Positions 42,024-50,072 of a stretch of 50,072 bases of DNA are shown here, piece by piece. Numbering within the stretch: position 1 is the stretch's first letter; each line of letters starts with the position of its first letter. The stretch comes from Henriciella sp. (lineage in GTDB: Bacteria; Pseudomonadota; Alphaproteobacteria; Caulobacterales; Hyphomonadaceae). A program made the position numbers and the translations under genes. The notes under the pieces were generated by a model. The model searched no databases and was not told the DNA's origin. It worked only from the letters and a program-made list of their open reading frames with translations. The stretch spans positions 29,312 through 79,383 of the forward strand of contig JABSQB010000013.1 of the NCBI GenBank assembly GCA_013214545.1, given 5' to 3'.

Positions 42024-42602
42024 TCAGGAAATTGCCGGAACCCCGAACAGGACCGGGTGCAGCCAAAACGCAATCGCGGCCCAAGTGACGAGACCGCCCC
42101 CAACCGCGATCAGGTCCATTGTCGGGTTGGCCACTGCATCTGGGCCAGGACCGATATCGCCGCGACGTTTGACCATGATCCGATCAAACACCGCATAGGC
42201 GAGAAAACTGCCAAACAAGATGACGGAATTCAGTTCGCCATTGGCAAGAAGGTGTCCAAACGCCCACAGTTTCACCGCGAGCAACATCGGATGCTTGGTC
42301 GCCTTCATGATATTGCTGACCGGTAGTTGAGAAGCAATCAGCAAAACCAAGGCGGGAATCATCAGCAGCAAATTGATGTGCTGCATCCAGGTTGGCGGCA
42401 CATAGAGCACGCCGAGACCGCGTGTGGCGCCAAAACCATAGATGATCAGGCCAAATCCAATCAGCGACAGTACGCTATAGCTGGACATGAACACGCCGTA
42501 TCCGACGCGCTTCTTCAGATCATATTCGGCATGCCGCGATCGCATCGCAGAATAAAGATGAAGCCCGAAGAAAATTGCCAGACCGGTTAAAAACAGTGTC
42601 AT
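42024..42602 (-). CDS. NnrU family membrane protein
   Basis: 192 aa with about five hydrophobic segments. LAIFFGLHLYSAMRSRHAEYDLKKRVGYGVFM and KHPMLLAVKLWAFGHLLANGELNSVILFGSFLAYAVFDRIMVKRR are typical of the NnrU/methyltransferase-like membrane family. NnrU is linked to nitrite/NO reduction in some alphaproteobacteria, but close relatives occur without denitrification and the role is unclear. The ATG at 42602 gives the normal start; the frame stays open to 42629. Confidence 0.85.
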   Translation of the reverse strand: MTLFLTGLAIFFGLHLYSAMRSRHAEYDLKKRVGYGVFMSSYSVLSLIGFGLIIYGFGATRGLGVLYVPPTWMQHINLLLMIPALVLLIASQLPVSNIMKATKHPMLLAVKLWAFGHLLANGELNSVILFGSFLAYAVFDRIMVKRRGDIGPGPDAVANPTMDLIAVGGGLVTWAAIAFWLHPVLFGVPAIS

Positions 42603-42781
42603 GCTGCGCCCTCCAACAGATCCATACAAAACTCATTTTTTCGAGTTTGTCGAAGGAATCTAGAGGTCATCGTTTGCGTGACAAACCATTCGCACAGGTG
42701 CACGCTTGTTGGGCGCCGCAACACTTCGGTCTAACATTTTGTTTTCTTTTGAAAAACCAATTAGGTCGCGCTGACGCCTGC

Positions 42782-43141
42782 TTATTCTGCCGCGGCAGGG
42801 ATAATCGTCACGCTCTCGCCGCAACCGCAGGCATCTGTCTGGTTCGGGTTGGAGAAAGTGAACTTCTCGTGCAGGAGCGTCGTCTCATAATCCACGGTTG
42901 AGCCGAGCAGGAACAGCACGGCCTTGGCATCGACGACGATTTTGACGCCTTTGTCCTCGACGATCTCGTCGAGTGGCTCTGCGGCTTCGACATAGTCCAT
43001 GATGTATTCCATGCCGGCGCAGCCGCCATTTGTGACGCCCACGCGGAGGAATCCGGCGCCTTTCTCAGACATGATTTCAGCGACACGCGCCGCAGCGGCG
43101 TCGGTGAGGGTCACAAGCTTGGGTCTGGGTCGTCTGGCCAT
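42782..43141 (-). CDS. sufA: A-type Fe-S carrier protein SufA
   Basis: 119-aa HesB/IscA family protein. The three Cys that hold the cluster are Cys41 (NGGCAGMEY) and Cys105/Cys107 (DACGCGES). It carries clusters from the SufBCD scaffold to targets. Last gene of the suf operon, 35 bases after sufT. ErpA-type is an alternative, but operon position favours SufA. Confidence 0.92.
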   Translation of the reverse strand: MARRPRPKLVTLTDAAAARVAEIMSEKGAGFLRVGVTNGGCAGMEYIMDYVEAAEPLDEIVEDKGVKIVVDAKAVLFLLGSTVDYETTLLHEKFTFSNPNQTDACGCGESVTIIPAAAE

Positions 43142-43176
43142 GGCTATAAAATAGGGTCGAAACGTTTGCAGTTCAA

Positions 43177-43572
43177 TTAAAGCATATTCAGCGCGAGCCG
43201 GGCTTCATCGGACATGCGCGATGGATCCCAAGGCGGATCGAAGGTCAAACGCACCTCGACGTCAGAAATGCCCTCAACCGTGCGCGCTGCATTCTCGATC
43301 CAGCCGGGCATATCACCGGCCACCGGACAGCCTGGCGCGGTCAGAGTCATATCGATGTCGACTTTCCGGTCATCATCAATATCGACCTTGTAGATCAGTC
43401 CCAGCTCATAAATATCGACTGGAATTTCAGGGTCATAGACGGTTTTAAAGGCAGCGATCAGATCGTCTGTAATGCGGTTCAACTCTGCCTGCGGAATCGC
43501 AGACGGTTGCTCTTCCGCCGGTTCCGGCGAAGACACGTCGATCACATCGCGAGGGGTCATATCATCTGCCAT
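43177..43572 (-). CDS. sufT: SufT / MIP18-family (DUF59) Fe-S assembly protein
   Basis: 131 aa with the DUF59/MIP18 core: LIAAFKTVYDPEIPVDIYELGLIYKVDI, TLTAPGCPVAGDMPGWIENA and VRLTFDPPWDPSRMSDEAR. The Cys in APGCP and the DPE motif are conserved. The N-terminal ~40 residues are variable and Pro/Glu-rich. SufT helps Fe-S cluster maturation. The frame extends to 43713 into sufS, but the ATG at 43572 lies eight bases after the sufS stop and is the sensible start. Confidence 0.9.
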   Translation of the reverse strand: MADDMTPRDVIDVSSPEPAEEQPSAIPQAELNRITDDLIAAFKTVYDPEIPVDIYELGLIYKVDIDDDRKVDIDMTLTAPGCPVAGDMPGWIENAARTVEGISDVEVRLTFDPPWDPSRMSDEARLALNML

Positions 43573-43580
43573 AGCAAAGC

Positions 43581-44804
43581 CTATATAAGCATCCCGCGCG
43601 CTTTGTGTAGCGCTTGGATGAAAGCGTCGACCTCTTCCAACGTATTGTAGATGCCAAAACTCGCCCGCGCGGTGGCTGAAACCCCGAGATGCTCCATCAG
43701 CGGCTGCGCACAATGATGCCCGGCCCGCACCGCGACGCCATAGCGATCGAGGATCTGCGCGACATCATGCGGGTGGGCGCCATCCATGGAAAAGGACAGG
43801 ACCGGCCCCTTCCCTGGCGCAGTCCCGTGCACAGTGAGCCCATTCACGCCGCGCACGGCTTCATAAGCACGGTTGTACAAAGCGTGCTCGTGTTCGAGCA
43901 CTTCCGACTTGTCGAACTGACAAAGCCAGTCGAGCGCGGCGCCGAATCCAATAGCCTGCAAGATTGGCGGCGTCCCAGCCTCAAACTTGTGCGGCGCCTC
44001 ATTATAGGTGACGCGGTCGCGTTCGACGATTTCGATCATCTCGCCGCCGCCCTGGAATGGCCGCAGACGGGCTAGAGATTTAGCCTTCCCGTACAAGGCG
44101 CCGATGCCGGTCGGTCCATAGATCTTATGACCGGTCAGCACGTAATAGTCGCAATCCAGCGCCTGAACATCGACCTCAAGGTGAACGCCGGACTGGCAGC
44201 CATCAAACAGCACTTCAGCGCCGGCAGCGTGGGCCAGACGAACGATCTCATCGGCTTGCGTAACGGTGCCGAGCACATTCGACATATGCGTGATCGCAAC
44301 GATCTTTGTTTTCGGACTCAAGGCGGCTTCCAACGCCGCCATATCGAGCGCGCCAGAATCGTCGACATCAATCCATTTCAGCACAGCGCCATAGCGTTCG
44401 CGCAGGAAATGCCAGGCCACAATATTGGAGTGATGCTCCATCACTGACAGCACGATCTCGTCACCAGGTTCAATCTCGCCAGTAAGGCCATAAGCAACGA
44501 GGTTGATCGCTTCTGTGCCGCCTTTGGTGAAGATGATCTCGTTCACCGACCCGGCATTGATGAAGGCCCGCACCATTTCGCGCGCCGCCTCATAAGCTTC
44601 GGTCGTCTCATTGGCCAGCGTATGAATGCCGCGATGAACGTTGGCATAGGCTGTGCGGCCCTGATCCGACATCGCGTTGAGCACCGCATTCGGCTTCTGA
44701 GCGCTGGCCGCATTGTCAAAATAAATTAACGGCTTGCCATTCACTTCGCGCGAAAGGATCGGAAACTCGCTGCGAATGGCCTCGACATCAAAGGCGCGGC
44801 TCAT
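43581..44804 (-). CDS. sufS: Cysteine desulfurase SufS
   Basis: 407-aa PLP enzyme (group II NifS-like) that takes sulfur from cysteine. SVMEHHSNIVAWHFLRE and VLTGHKIYGPTGIGALYGK (Schiff-base Lys) are present, and RAGHHCAQPLMEHLG holds the persulfide Cys. Its start overlaps the sufD stop by four bases. No sufE or sufU gene is in the window, so the sulfur-transfer partner is elsewhere. Confidence 0.95.
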   Translation of the reverse strand: MSRAFDVEAIRSEFPILSREVNGKPLIYFDNAASAQKPNAVLNAMSDQGRTAYANVHRGIHTLANETTEAYEAAREMVRAFINAGSVNEIIFTKGGTEAINLVAYGLTGEIEPGDEIVLSVMEHHSNIVAWHFLRERYGAVLKWIDVDDSGALDMAALEAALSPKTKIVAITHMSNVLGTVTQADEIVRLAHAAGAEVLFDGCQSGVHLEVDVQALDCDYYVLTGHKIYGPTGIGALYGKAKSLARLRPFQGGGEMIEIVERDRVTYNEAPHKFEAGTPPILQAIGFGAALDWLCQFDKSEVLEHEHALYNRAYEAVRGVNGLTVHGTAPGKGPVLSFSMDGAHPHDVAQILDRYGVAVRAGHHCAQPLMEHLGVSATARASFGIYNTLEEVDAFIQALHKARGMLI

Positions 44805-46045
44805 CGCACCGTCTCCGTCAGGAAGCTGCGGGCGGCGTCGAGCATGGCCTCGCGCACGCCTTCATTTGCGCCTTCGAGCGCTTCAGCGACAAAGGCCTCA
44901 GTCAGCAGCGCGCGGGCCTGCGCCTCAGGAATACCGCGCTGGCGCATATAGAACAGCTGGTTTGGGTCTAGCGCCCCAGACGTATTCCCGTGCGCGCACT
45001 CAACATCATCGGCGTAGATTTCCAGTTCAGGCTTGGCAAACACCTCAGCCCCGTCTTCCAGCAATAGGGCCTGATGCTGCATGTCGGCATCCGTGTGCTG
45101 CCCGATCGTGCGCGGAACGAGGAACTTGCCCTGGAACACACCTGTACCGCCATCCAGCACAGCCCCTTTGGTCACCTGGCGCGTCACCGAAGATGGCGCG
45201 CCATGGAGAACATGGCTGGTGAAGTCGGCATGGAAGCCCTTGGCGCAAAGATAAGCGCCATTCAGGGTCGCATGACTCTCGCTCTCGCGATGGGTCAGAC
45301 GGGTTTCCAGGCGCGCTACTTTTGCGCCAAAGGCGAGGGCCGTCTGAGTATATTCGGACTTGGCGCCAAGATTGATGATCGCCGTGAGGGCCTGTGCCTC
45401 ATCACCGCTGCCGCGCTGCAAAACCGTACGGCGAACCTCTCCGCCATCCTGCATGCCGATTTCAATAAGGAAGGAAGAAAAACCAGCGCCGCCGACATGA
45501 CTTTCAATCAAGTCCAGGCTTGCGCCGGGACGCACGATGACGGCCACGCGGGCAAAATTGGTTTCGTCGCGGTCGCCTTTGGTCACGATGTGCAGAGGCG
45601 CAGACGTCTCTCCGGCGACCTCGATGATCAAAGTACCGAGCCCGCCAACACGGCCGGACAAGGCCGCCGTCATGGCGCCCAAGGGCACTGTTTCAGCGCC
45701 GCCAAGGGCCTGCGCATCGGCGCGTTCATGCAGCTCGATGCCTGCAGGCAAAGTGTCCGGAAGCGAGACCTTGCTACCAGCAAACTCGATCACATGCTCT
45801 GCAGCAGGCAAGGGTGCGCACTGCGCCGCTTTCGAAGGCGCTTCAACCGCTTTGATGGCGGATTTGAAGTCGGTCCACTTCCAGGCTTCCATGCGGCGAT
45901 GCGGCAGGCCTGTTTCTGCGAACGCTTCAAACGCCCGCTCGCGCTGAGCACTTTCTGGCAGCATGGCGTAGCGCGCGATCAGTTCCAGCTCCGCTGGACC
46001 AGGATTGCGAAACTTGTCTTTCAGATCAGAGACAGAAAGCGCCAC
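44801..46045 (-). CDS. sufD: Fe-S assembly scaffold subunit SufD
   Basis: 414-aa SufBD-family protein: GLPHRRMEAWKWTDF near the N-terminus, a beta-helix core, and FQGKFLVPRTIGQHTDADMQHQALLL with CAHGNTSGALDPNQLFYMRQRGIPEAQARALL at the C-terminus, including the conserved His. SufD joins SufB and SufC in the cluster scaffold. It shares one base with sufC and overlaps sufS by four. Confidence 0.95.
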   Translation of the reverse strand: MALSVSDLKDKFRNPGPAELELIARYAMLPESAQRERAFEAFAETGLPHRRMEAWKWTDFKSAIKAVEAPSKAAQCAPLPAAEHVIEFAGSKVSLPDTLPAGIELHERADAQALGGAETVPLGAMTAALSGRVGGLGTLIIEVAGETSAPLHIVTKGDRDETNFARVAVIVRPGASLDLIESHVGGAGFSSFLIEIGMQDGGEVRRTVLQRGSGDEAQALTAIINLGAKSEYTQTALAFGAKVARLETRLTHRESESHATLNGAYLCAKGFHADFTSHVLHGAPSSVTRQVTKGAVLDGGTGVFQGKFLVPRTIGQHTDADMQHQALLLEDGAEVFAKPELEIYADDVECAHGNTSGALDPNQLFYMRQRGIPEAQARALLTEAFVAEALEGANEGVREAMLDAARSFLTETVR

Positions 46046-46815
46046 TATGCCGCCTCTCCCAGCACGCCATCATAACCTTCTTTCTCAAGCCGCAGCGCCA
46101 GGTCCGGGCCGCCGGTCTTGATGATCTTGCCGCCTGCCAGCACGTGCACTCTGTCAGGCTTGATATGATCGAGCAGACGCTGATAGTGGGTGATCACCAG
46201 CATGCCGCGCTCTGGGTTGCGCAGCGCATTGACTCCGTCAGCCACGGTTCGCAAGGCATCGATATCGAGACCGGAATCGGTCTCATCCAGGATCGCGAAG
46301 CGCGGCTCCAGCATCATCATCTGGAAGATTTCCAGGCGCTTTTTCTCACCGCCGGAGAAGCCGACATTGAGCGGACGTTTCAGCATCTCAGCAGAGAGAT
46401 TCAATTGCGCGCCCAATTCGCGGGATTTCTTGATGAAGTCGGGCGCTGAGATCTCTTCTTCCCCGCGCGCGGTGCGCTGGGCATTCATCGCGGTCCGAAC
46501 GAAGGTCATGACCGGGACGCCCGGAATTTCAACTGGGTACTGGAAGGACAGGAACAGGCCTTTGGCTGCGCGCTCTTCGGGGTCCATGTCGAGCAAGTCG
46601 TCGCCCTCAAGGGTCGCGGTCCCGCCGGTGACCTCATATCCATCACGGCCGGTCAGGACGTAAGACAGGGTCGATTTGCCGGCGCCGTTTGGCCCCATGA
46701 TCGCGTGAACCTCGCCCGCAGGCACTTCCAGAGACAAACCGTCAATGATGGTTTTAGCCTCGTCATCCTCGCCAACAGTGGCGGAAAGCTGATCCAGTTT
46801 TAACATGGGGCGCAT
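46045..46815 (-). CDS. sufC: Fe-S assembly ATPase SufC
   Basis: 256-aa ABC-type ATPase: Walker A GPNGAGKST, signature NVGFSGGEKKRLEI, Walker B FAILDETDSGLDIDAL, and the switch His in VITHYQRLL. SufC powers the SufBCD scaffold. An ATG three codons in (46806) is an equally good start. It begins 363 bases downstream of the sufB stop, an unusually large gap for the pair, filled by an oppositely directed small ORF. Confidence 0.95.
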   Translation of the reverse strand: MRPMLKLDQLSATVGEDDEAKTIIDGLSLEVPAGEVHAIMGPNGAGKSTLSYVLTGRDGYEVTGGTATLEGDDLLDMDPEERAAKGLFLSFQYPVEIPGVPVMTFVRTAMNAQRTARGEEEISAPDFIKKSRELGAQLNLSAEMLKRPLNVGFSGGEKKRLEIFQMMMLEPRFAILDETDSGLDIDALRTVADGVNALRNPERGMLVITHYQRLLDHIKPDRVHVLAGGKIIKTGGPDLALRLEKEGYDGVLGEAA

Positions 46816-47178
46816 GTAGAGCCGAATGGCCCAATTTCAAAGAGCAAAACGTCGCGCGACTGGTAAAATCGGCAGGCCAGAGCCCCGCTCCCCTGCCCTC
46901 GCGAGACGAAGGCGCGAAACCAGGCGCCGATTCTCCCCGTTCTGGGCAGCCAAATCAGCGCGAGATCCTTGAAAATACCCCAAGCAATTCTTATTGTTTA
47001 TCAATAAGCAAAAAAAGGGATAAAATCGAATGTGGCTGTTTCTTTTATGGTGGTGTGTGGATGATCACCTGGCCAGCGCCATGAACGCGCCAGGCCTCGG
47101 CGAGCTGCCTATCTGGGTGCCGCTCATCCTGTCACTGGCCTTCTCGTTCACGTTCAGTGAATCTGTGAAAAAGCGGGC
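46816..47178. other. 363-base gap between sufB and sufC
   Basis: The gap contains the inverted repeat at 46990-47008, an AT-rich stretch (46988-47028) and the small plus-strand ORF 47030-47182. I see no strong minus-strand terminator. sufCDSTA may have its own promoter here or may be read through from sufB. Confidence 0.5.
46990..47008. repeat. AT-rich inverted repeat in the sufB-sufC gap
   Basis: CTTATTG (46990-46996) and CAATAAG (47002-47008) pair perfectly over a 5-base spacer. An A run follows on the plus strand. Without a downstream T run on either side, an operator or processing site is as likely as a terminator. Confidence 0.5.
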
Positions 47179-47182
47179 TTAA
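47030..47182 (+). CDS. Possible 50-aa small membrane protein, unknown
   Basis: Starts [22 protein letters not shown] and ends [25 protein letters not shown]. It has one clear helix (about 27-42), a Trp-rich start and a positive end, which look like a real membrane microprotein. AAGGGA lies nine bases before the ATG, after an AT-rich stretch. It runs against the suf operon, and its stop overlaps the sufB stop region by four bases. No family recognised, and it could be chance. Confidence 0.5.
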   Translation: MWLFLLWWCVDDHLASAMNAPGLGELPIWVPLILSLAFSFTFSESVKKRA

Positions 47183-48726
47183 CCCACGCTACCCTCAAGG
47201 CTGACCTTGAGCAGGCTTTGGGCTTCCACTGCGAATTCCATCGGTAGCTCCTGCAGCACTTCGCGGACAAAGCCGTTGACGAGCAGCGCCACCGCCTCTT
47301 CCTCACCAATCCCGCGCTGGCGGACATAGAAGAGTTGGTCATCGGCCAGTTTGGTCGTGGTGGCTTCGTGCTCCAGTTGCGCATCGGCGCGGCGGTTTTC
47401 GACATACGGCACCGTGTGAGCGCCGCAGCGATCACCAATCAGAAGACTGTCGCATTGGGTAAAGTTGCGCGCTTGCTCCGCCTTTTTGTGCACCGAAACG
47501 AGCCCGCGATACGTATTGTCAGACTTCCCGGCGCTGATGCCTTTGGAGATGATCCGCGAGCGTGTGCGCTTGCCCAGGTGAATCATCTTGGTGCCGGTAT
47601 CGGCCATCTGACGGCCATTGGTCACCGCGATGGAGTAGAATTCCCCAACACTGTCATCGCCTTTGAGCACGCAGCTTGGGTATTTCCAGGTGACGGCTGA
47701 TCCAGTCTCGACCTGGGTCCAGCTGATCTTCGAGCGATCACCGCGGCAATCGCCGCGCTTGGTCACGAAATTGTAGATCCCGCCTTTGCCATTCTCGTCG
47801 CCTGGCCACCAATTCTGGACCGTGGAGTATTTGATCTCCGCATCTTCCAGAGCGACCAGCTCTACGACTGCCGCGTGCAGCTGATTTTCATCCCGCATCG
47901 GCGCGGTGCAGCCTTCCAGATACGAGACGTATGAGCCTTTATCGGCCACAATCAGCGTGCGCTCAAACTGCCCGGTATTCTCCGCATTCATTCGAAAATA
48001 GGTCGACAGCTCCATCGGGCAGCGCACGCCGGGCGGCACATAGACAAAAGTCCCGTCTGAGAAGACCGCGCTGTTCAGCGTCGCGAAGTAATTGTCCGAT
48101 TGCGGCACCACCGTGCCGAGATATTTCTTCACCAGCTCCGGATGCTCATGCACAGCTTCGGAAATCGACATGAAGATGACGCCGGCTTTTTTGAGCTCTT
48201 CGCGGAACGTGGTCGCAACCGAGACAGAGTCGAAGACCGCATCGACCGCCACTTTCGGGCGATCATTTTCTGTGCGGGCTTCAATCGCCGTGGCCGCAGC
48301 GCCTTCTACGCCAAGCAGAACTTCGGCTTCGCGAAGTGGGATGCCGAGCTTTTCGTATGTCTCGAGGATCTCCTTCGGGACATCATCGATAGACTCATAC
48401 TTCGCTCCCGCCTTTGGCGCGGCGTAATAATAGATGTCCTGATAGTCGATCGGCTCATAGCGCACCATGGCCCAGTCGGGCTCTTCCATGGTCAGCCAGC
48501 GCTCATATGCCTTCATCCGCCATTCGAGCAGCCATTCCGACTCACCCTTCTTGTCGGAAATGAACTTCACGATGCCGGGGTTGAGGCCCTTCGGCGCATA
48601 TTCGGTTTCGATTTCGGTCGCGAAACCGGCCGAATAATTCTCCGATTCCAGCGCCTTCGCCGCAGCGACTGTGCCTTCATCAATCCCGTCTTTGACTTTG
48701 ACGTCTTCCAAGTCGACCTCGTCCAT
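47179..48726 (-). CDS. sufB: Fe-S assembly scaffold subunit SufB
   Basis: 515-aa SufB. Family features are [22 protein letters not shown] (near 100), [38 protein letters not shown] (Cys used in cluster building) and [33 protein letters not shown]. It forms the main scaffold with SufC and SufD. First suf gene here, so the operon promoter should lie in 48727-48838. No IscR, RirA or SufR regulator gene is in the window. Confidence 0.96.
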   Translation of the reverse strand: MDEVDLEDVKVKDGIDEGTVAAAKALESENYSAGFATEIETEYAPKGLNPGIVKFISDKKGESEWLLEWRMKAYERWLTMEEPDWAMVRYEPIDYQDIYYYAAPKAGAKYESIDDVPKEILETYEKLGIPLREAEVLLGVEGAAATAIEARTENDRPKVAVDAVFDSVSVATTFREELKKAGVIFMSISEAVHEHPELVKKYLGTVVPQSDNYFATLNSAVFSDGTFVYVPPGVRCPMELSTYFRMNAENTGQFERTLIVADKGSYVSYLEGCTAPMRDENQLHAAVVELVALEDAEIKYSTVQNWWPGDENGKGGIYNFVTKRGDCRGDRSKISWTQVETGSAVTWKYPSCVLKGDDSVGEFYSIAVTNGRQMADTGTKMIHLGKRTRSRIISKGISAGKSDNTYRGLVSVHKKAEQARNFTQCDSLLIGDRCGAHTVPYVENRRADAQLEHEATTTKLADDQLFYVRQRGIGEEEAVALLVNGFVREVLQELPMEFAVEAQSLLKVSLEGSVG

Positions 48727-48789
48727 TCATCTGGCCGCGCGCTCATACACGCAGCGCTTTTCTCAACTTGCGCGTAATATGGAGCAGTT

Positions 48790-48807
48790 GGGGTGAATTT
48801 TCACCCC
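48790..48807. promoter_or_regulatory. Perfect inverted repeat upstream of sufB
   Basis: GGGGTGAA (48790-48797) and TTCACCCC (48800-48807) are exact reverse complements over a 2-base spacer. It lies 64 bases upstream of the sufB ATG and 32 bases after the VOC gene stop. The hairpin has almost no loop and no T run follows on the minus strand, so I prefer an operator over a terminator. It does not look like the usual IscR or Irr boxes. Confidence 0.5.
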
Positions 48808-48838
48808 TAATCGACATCAATGGCAGCGAATGTCGCGC

Positions 48839-49216
48839 TTAGCCGCGATGTAGCGCGCAGAGCTTGTTACCATCGGGGTCTCGCAGATAGGCAAGATACA
48901 TCTTGCCAGACGGCTGCTCGCGCCAGCCTGGAGGATCTTCAATCGAGGTTCCGCCGGCTTCCACCCCGGCCGCATGCCAGGCGTCCGCCTGTTCCGGACT
49001 GTCCATTGCGAACCCAATCGTTCCGCCATTGGCAAAGGTGGCTGGCTCACCATCAATCGGCTTACTGATCATGAAGACGCCGCCATTATAGAGATAGATC
49101 AAACGTCCCTTAGTATCGGTAATTCCCGCTCTGCCGCCAATCGCCTGAAAGGTGGCGTCATAGAAGGCTTTCGATTTATCGAGATCGTCAGATCCGACCA
49201 TCATATGGCTGTACAT
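48839..49216 (-). CDS. VOC family (glyoxalase-like) protein
   Basis: 125 aa of the vicinal-oxygen-chelate fold: MYSHMMVGSDDLDKSKAFYDATF starts the first half and YLRDPDGNKLCALHRG ends the second. His4 and a late Glu-like position suggest metal binding, but the enzyme activity is unknown. It is probably not lactoylglutathione lyase itself. It lies downstream of a class III alcohol dehydrogenase and a secreted protein on the same strand. Confidence 0.88.
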   Translation of the reverse strand: MYSHMMVGSDDLDKSKAFYDATFQAIGGRAGITDTKGRLIYLYNGGVFMISKPIDGEPATFANGGTIGFAMDSPEQADAWHAAGVEAGGTSIEDPPGWREQPSGKMYLAYLRDPDGNKLCALHRG

Positions 49217-49234
49217 ATTCTCTCCAAGTTGCGG

Positions 49235-49720
49235 TTAGTCGGTGCCAGAATAGGATTCATCGCACCATGGAATAAGGTGTTCCCTTACGGTTTCTGCATT
49301 GCTTCTCAGCAGGGCTTCAACCTCATCATCAGTTTCCGCCGTCAGCATATTGTACATCGCCGACACATGGTGCGCGTGATTGCACCCTTCCACCGACAAG
49401 CGGTTCTCATGCAGCACCAGATCCCTGGCCATGACGATATAGGCAGAGGCGCCGGAATAAGCTGCCAGCATGTTGAGATCCATCGGCGTATGCTCAGGAT
49501 ATTCTGAAAACAGGCCAGCAATGCCGTCCATCGACTGCTTGCACACATCGATCACACTGGCAGAGTCTGCGTCGCTTGCATCCTGGGCCAACACAGCGCA
49601 GGTGGTGAAGAAGGCCTTGGCGCGTTCCGCCTTTTCAGAATCATAGTCCTGCGCCGAAGCGCTTGCGAGCATCGAGGCCGATACAAAAGCCGCGCCGATA
49701 AGGGATGTTGTTCGCTCCAT
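49235..49720 (-). CDS. Secreted protein with four cysteines, function unknown
   Basis: 161 aa. Signal peptide of ~23 residues (MERTTSLIGAAFVSASMLASASA). The mature part is helical and acidic, with four Cys (TTCAVLAQ, IDVCKQSM, EGCNHAHH, IPWCDES), which could make two disulfides, and a His-rich NHAHH. I recognise no family. The ATG directly follows the stop of the alcohol dehydrogenase gene with no base between, so translation is probably coupled. Confidence 0.75.
   Translation of the reverse strand: MERTTSLIGAAFVSASMLASASAQDYDSEKAERAKAFFTTCAVLAQDASDADSASVIDVCKQSMDGIAGLFSEYPEHTPMDLNMLAAYSGASAYIVMARDLVLHENRLSVEGCNHAHHVSAMYNMLTAETDDEVEALLRSNAETVREHLIPWCDESYSGTD

Positions 49721-50072
<352 letters not shown>

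Noticed and set aside
45074-46075. 333-codon open frame on the plus strand across sufD
   Set aside because: Antisense to a clear SufD; no domain or ribosome site.

Overview
The window looks like chromosome of a GC-rich alphaproteobacterium. The evidence is a FixL/FixJ oxygen-sensing pair beside a cbb3 oxidase locus, a UrcA-family protein, a suf (not isc) Fe-S operon, and the der-bamB-yfgM-like order. A marine Caulobacterales/Hyphomonadaceae-type host is my guess, not something the sequence proves. I saw no IS element, phage, CRISPR array or rRNA. There is one tRNA (Phe, GAA).

Layout. 1-952: 3' part of a LysR regulator. 997-3528 (minus): small Cys-containing membrane protein, fixL, fixJ and a single-domain receiver that may be FixT-like. 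3689-11555 (plus): ccoNOQP and ccoGHIS (fixNOQP-fixGHIS), including the small genes ccoQ and ccoS. 11655-13598: acs. 13914-19785: a very large autotransporter-like surface protein whose last ~47 codons are in another frame. 19947-24553: a glucosylglycerate module, made of a glycerate kinase-phosphatase fusion, a GpgS-like glycosyltransferase and a convergent GH13 phosphorylase. 24855-30129: a Dlt-like envelope acylation cluster with a DltX-like 50-aa microprotein, plus a sulfotransferase. 30176-32020 (minus): tRNA-Phe, a sphingosine-phosphate-lyase-like PLP enzyme and a UrcA protein. 32182-37353 (plus): radA, cvpA, purF, an SDR and ppk2. 37350-42602 (minus): der, bamB, a YfgM-like protein, panB and an NnrU-family protein. 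42782-48726 (minus): sufB-sufC-sufD-sufS-sufT-sufA. 48839-50072 (minus): a VOC protein, a secreted 4-Cys protein and the C-terminal part of class III alcohol dehydrogenase.

How genes work together. FixL (heme PAS) and FixJ probably switch on the adjacent high-affinity oxidase when oxygen is low, although I found no FixK gene or anaerobox here. ccoGHIS supplies copper and assembly factors. The glucosylglycerate genes form a closed cycle on paper: glycerate to 3-phosphoglycerate, to glucosyl-phosphoglycerate, to glucosylglycerate, and back to glucose-1-phosphate plus glycerate.

The most interesting system is the Dlt-like cluster. An adenylating enzyme loads a carrier protein; an MBOAT protein would move the acyl group across the membrane to a microprotein ending in F-R-Y-Q-N-F; an anchored SGNH-type protein would deliver it. 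Gram-negative cells have no teichoic acid, so the acceptor is unknown, and the cargo is uncertain too.
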